A stretch of 64,000 nucleotides of DNA from Accumulibacter sp032229525 (GTDB lineage: Bacteria > Pseudomonadota > Gammaproteobacteria > Burkholderiales > Rhodocyclaceae), in contig NZ_JAVTWB010000121.1 in the NCBI RefSeq assembly GCF_032229525.1, forward strand, positions 1 to 64,000, given 5' to 3'. Position numbers and translations under genes: made by a program. Below, one piece after another: positions 62,900-64,000 of the stretch (the stretch's first letter is position 1; every line of letters begins with the position of its first letter). The notes under the pieces were generated by a model. That model was not told the DNA's origin. It searched no databases and saw only the letters and a list, made by a program, of their open reading frames with translations.

Positions 62900-63319
62900 A
62901 TGAGCACACCGCCGGCCGAAACCCTTGCCACCTTTCCCAACCCCGCGCCGCAGCGGGATTTTCATATTCACATGGAAATCCCCGAATTCACCTGCCTGTG
63001 CCCGAAAACGGGGCAGCCAGATTTCGCCACCCTGATTCTCGATTACATAGCCGACAAGAGCTGTGTCGAACTGAAGAGCCTGAAGCTGTACATCTGGTCG
63101 TTTCGCAACACCGGCTGCTTTCACGAAGACGTCACCAACCGCATCCTTGACGACCTGGTCAGCGTCACCAAACCCCGCTACATGAAGCTGACCGCCCGCT
63201 TTTACGTCCGCGGTGGCATCTTCACGACGATCGTGGCGGAACACCGCGAACGCGGCTGGACGCCCCTGCCCACGGTGCAGCTTGCCAGCTTCGATAGTCA
63301 GTCCACGACCAGGGGCTGA
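62900..63319 (+). CDS. queF: NADPH-dependent preQ0 reductase (7-cyano-7-deazaguanine reductase)
   Basis: Reduces preQ0 to preQ1 for queuosine synthesis. 139 residues, the single-domain (type I) form. The catalytic Cys lies in PEFTCLCPKTGQPDFA and the QueF substrate motif in ELKSLKLYIWSFRNTGCFHE. The start is ATG at 62900. It is divergent from smc; no other queuosine genes are nearby. Confidence 0.95.
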   Translation: MSTPPAETLATFPNPAPQRDFHIHMEIPEFTCLCPKTGQPDFATLILDYIADKSCVELKSLKLYIWSFRNTGCFHEDVTNRILDDLVSVTKPRYMKLTARFYVRGGIFTTIVAEHRERGWTPLPTVQLASFDSQSTTRG

Positions 63320-63323
63320 GCGC

Positions 63324-64000
63324 ATGACCCTTCCTCTCACCGATCCCCAGTTGCTGCGCCTGGAGCAATTGCTCGGCGACCCCGCGCTGGATCAGGCGCT
63401 GCCGCTTGACGAAGTGCAAGCCTACCTCTGTGCGGCCCTGTCGGGTCCGCAGGCGATGCCCGAGGCGCAGTGGTTGAGCGAAGTGCTGGGCGGCGTTGAT
63501 GCCGATGGCGACGGCCCCGGTCGCGAGGCTGCGGAACTGCTGCGCCTTCTTGCCGCCGCACTCGAAGCGGAGCTGGCCAGTGGTGAAGCGCCGGTGCTTC
63601 TCCTCTATCCGATAGACGGCGATGAAGGTGGGCCCAGTGACCTCGTTTCCTGGTGTCAGGCCTATCTGCACGGGATCGATACCGCGGTCGACGGCTGGTT
63701 CGAGTTCCTTGGGGCAGAAGAAGGCAAGGAAGACAGCGAAGATATCTGCTTCCTCGACGAGCAGCTGTTCACGCTGTTCATGCTCACCGGCGACGCCGAA
63801 GCTGCTGCCGCTGCGGCTGGCGATGATTGGTTGTCAGGCGAGGAACTCGAGCGTCTGCAGGACGAATGCGAGGCCAGGCTGCCGCAGGTGGTGGCCGACA
63901 TCTATCGTTTCTGGGCCGCGCGACGCGCGGTCAGGACCGTTCGCCGCGAGACCGCCAAGGTCGGTCGCAATGACCCCTGTACGTGCGGCAGCGGCAAGAA
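63324..64000 (+). CDS. UPF0149/YecA-like protein with C-terminal SEC-C motif (cut by window end)
   Basis: 225 codons are visible, starting at ATG 63324 only 4 bp after queF. The N-terminal two-thirds is an acidic helical domain of the UPF0149/YgfB type (LLLYPIDGDEGGPSDLVSWC, GWFEFLGAEEG). The end enters a SEC-C zinc motif, VGRNDPCTCGSGKK, where the window stops. SEC-C motifs occur in SecA and in several proteins of unknown role; function is not known. Confidence 0.85.
   Translation, partial: MTLPLTDPQLLRLEQLLGDPALDQALPLDEVQAYLCAALSGPQAMPEAQWLSEVLGGVDADGDGPGREAAELLRLLAAALEAELASGEAPVLLLYPIDGDEGGPSDLVSWCQAYLHGIDTAVDGWFEFLGAEEGKEDSEDICFLDEQLFTLFMLTGDAEAAAAAAGDDWLSGEELERLQDECEARLPQVVADIYRFWAARRAVRTVRRETAKVGRNDPCTCGSGK

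Overview
The window is a GC-rich stretch of a betaproteobacterial chromosome, most likely Rhodocyclales and perhaps close to 'Candidatus Accumulibacter'. This placement is inferred from gene order (rplU-rpmA-obgE-proB; lptD-surA-pdxA-rsmA; smc-zipA-ligA; argH/algZ-algR-hemCDXY) and protein character, not from a database search. Three runs of exactly 100 N (7235-7334, 35412-35511, 47776-47875) mark scaffold gaps inside pilR, between hemY and hemF, and inside lptD. At least the first two probably stand for more than 100 missing bases.

Layout. 1-520: left edge with what looks like a decayed LPS-kinase gene. 521-3466 (minus): rplU-rpmA-obgE-proB, with a strong promoter and an intercistronic terminator. 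3630-8292 (plus): octaprenyl diphosphate synthase, tRNA-Pro(CGG), a small zinc-ribbon-like membrane protein, pilS-pilR and ampD. 8339-14108: an aminotransferase, then divergent pckG and maeB, the two enzymes converting C4 acids to C3 compounds. 14214-16361: a damaged patatin gene and a penicillin-binding endopeptidase with a very lysine-rich linker. 16800-21327: a PstS-like periplasmic protein, a porin-like barrel and a dCACHE-PAS-GGDEF-EAL protein, the best candidate here for a poorly described signalling unit. 21431-25166: hemA, prfA, prmC, grxD.

25285-36372: an AhpD-like protein, a Ser/Thr kinase fused to a cyclic-nucleotide-binding domain, argH, an AlgZ/AlgR-type two-component pair, a dihaem cytochrome c, hemC-hemD-hemX-hemY, and hemF converging on them. 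36407-43010 (minus): minC-minD-minE, dusB-fis, purH, purD. 43129-47312 (minus): amgK-murU-pepP-ubiH, overlapping end to end. 47426-53475 (plus): lptD-surA-pdxA-rsmA. 53510-62712 (minus): smc-zipA-ligA-hpt-mtiP-def and a low-molecular-weight phosphatase. 62900-64000 (plus): queF and a SEC-C protein cut by the window end.

Most genes are housekeeping: haem synthesis (hemA, hemC, hemD, hemX, hemY, hemF), purine synthesis and salvage (purH, purD, hpt, mtiP), division-site placement (minCDE, zipA), outer-membrane assembly (lptD, surA) and peptidoglycan recycling (ampD, amgK, murU). O2-dependent HemF and UbiH point to an organism that can live aerobically. I saw no insertion sequence, prophage, CRISPR array or rRNA operon.
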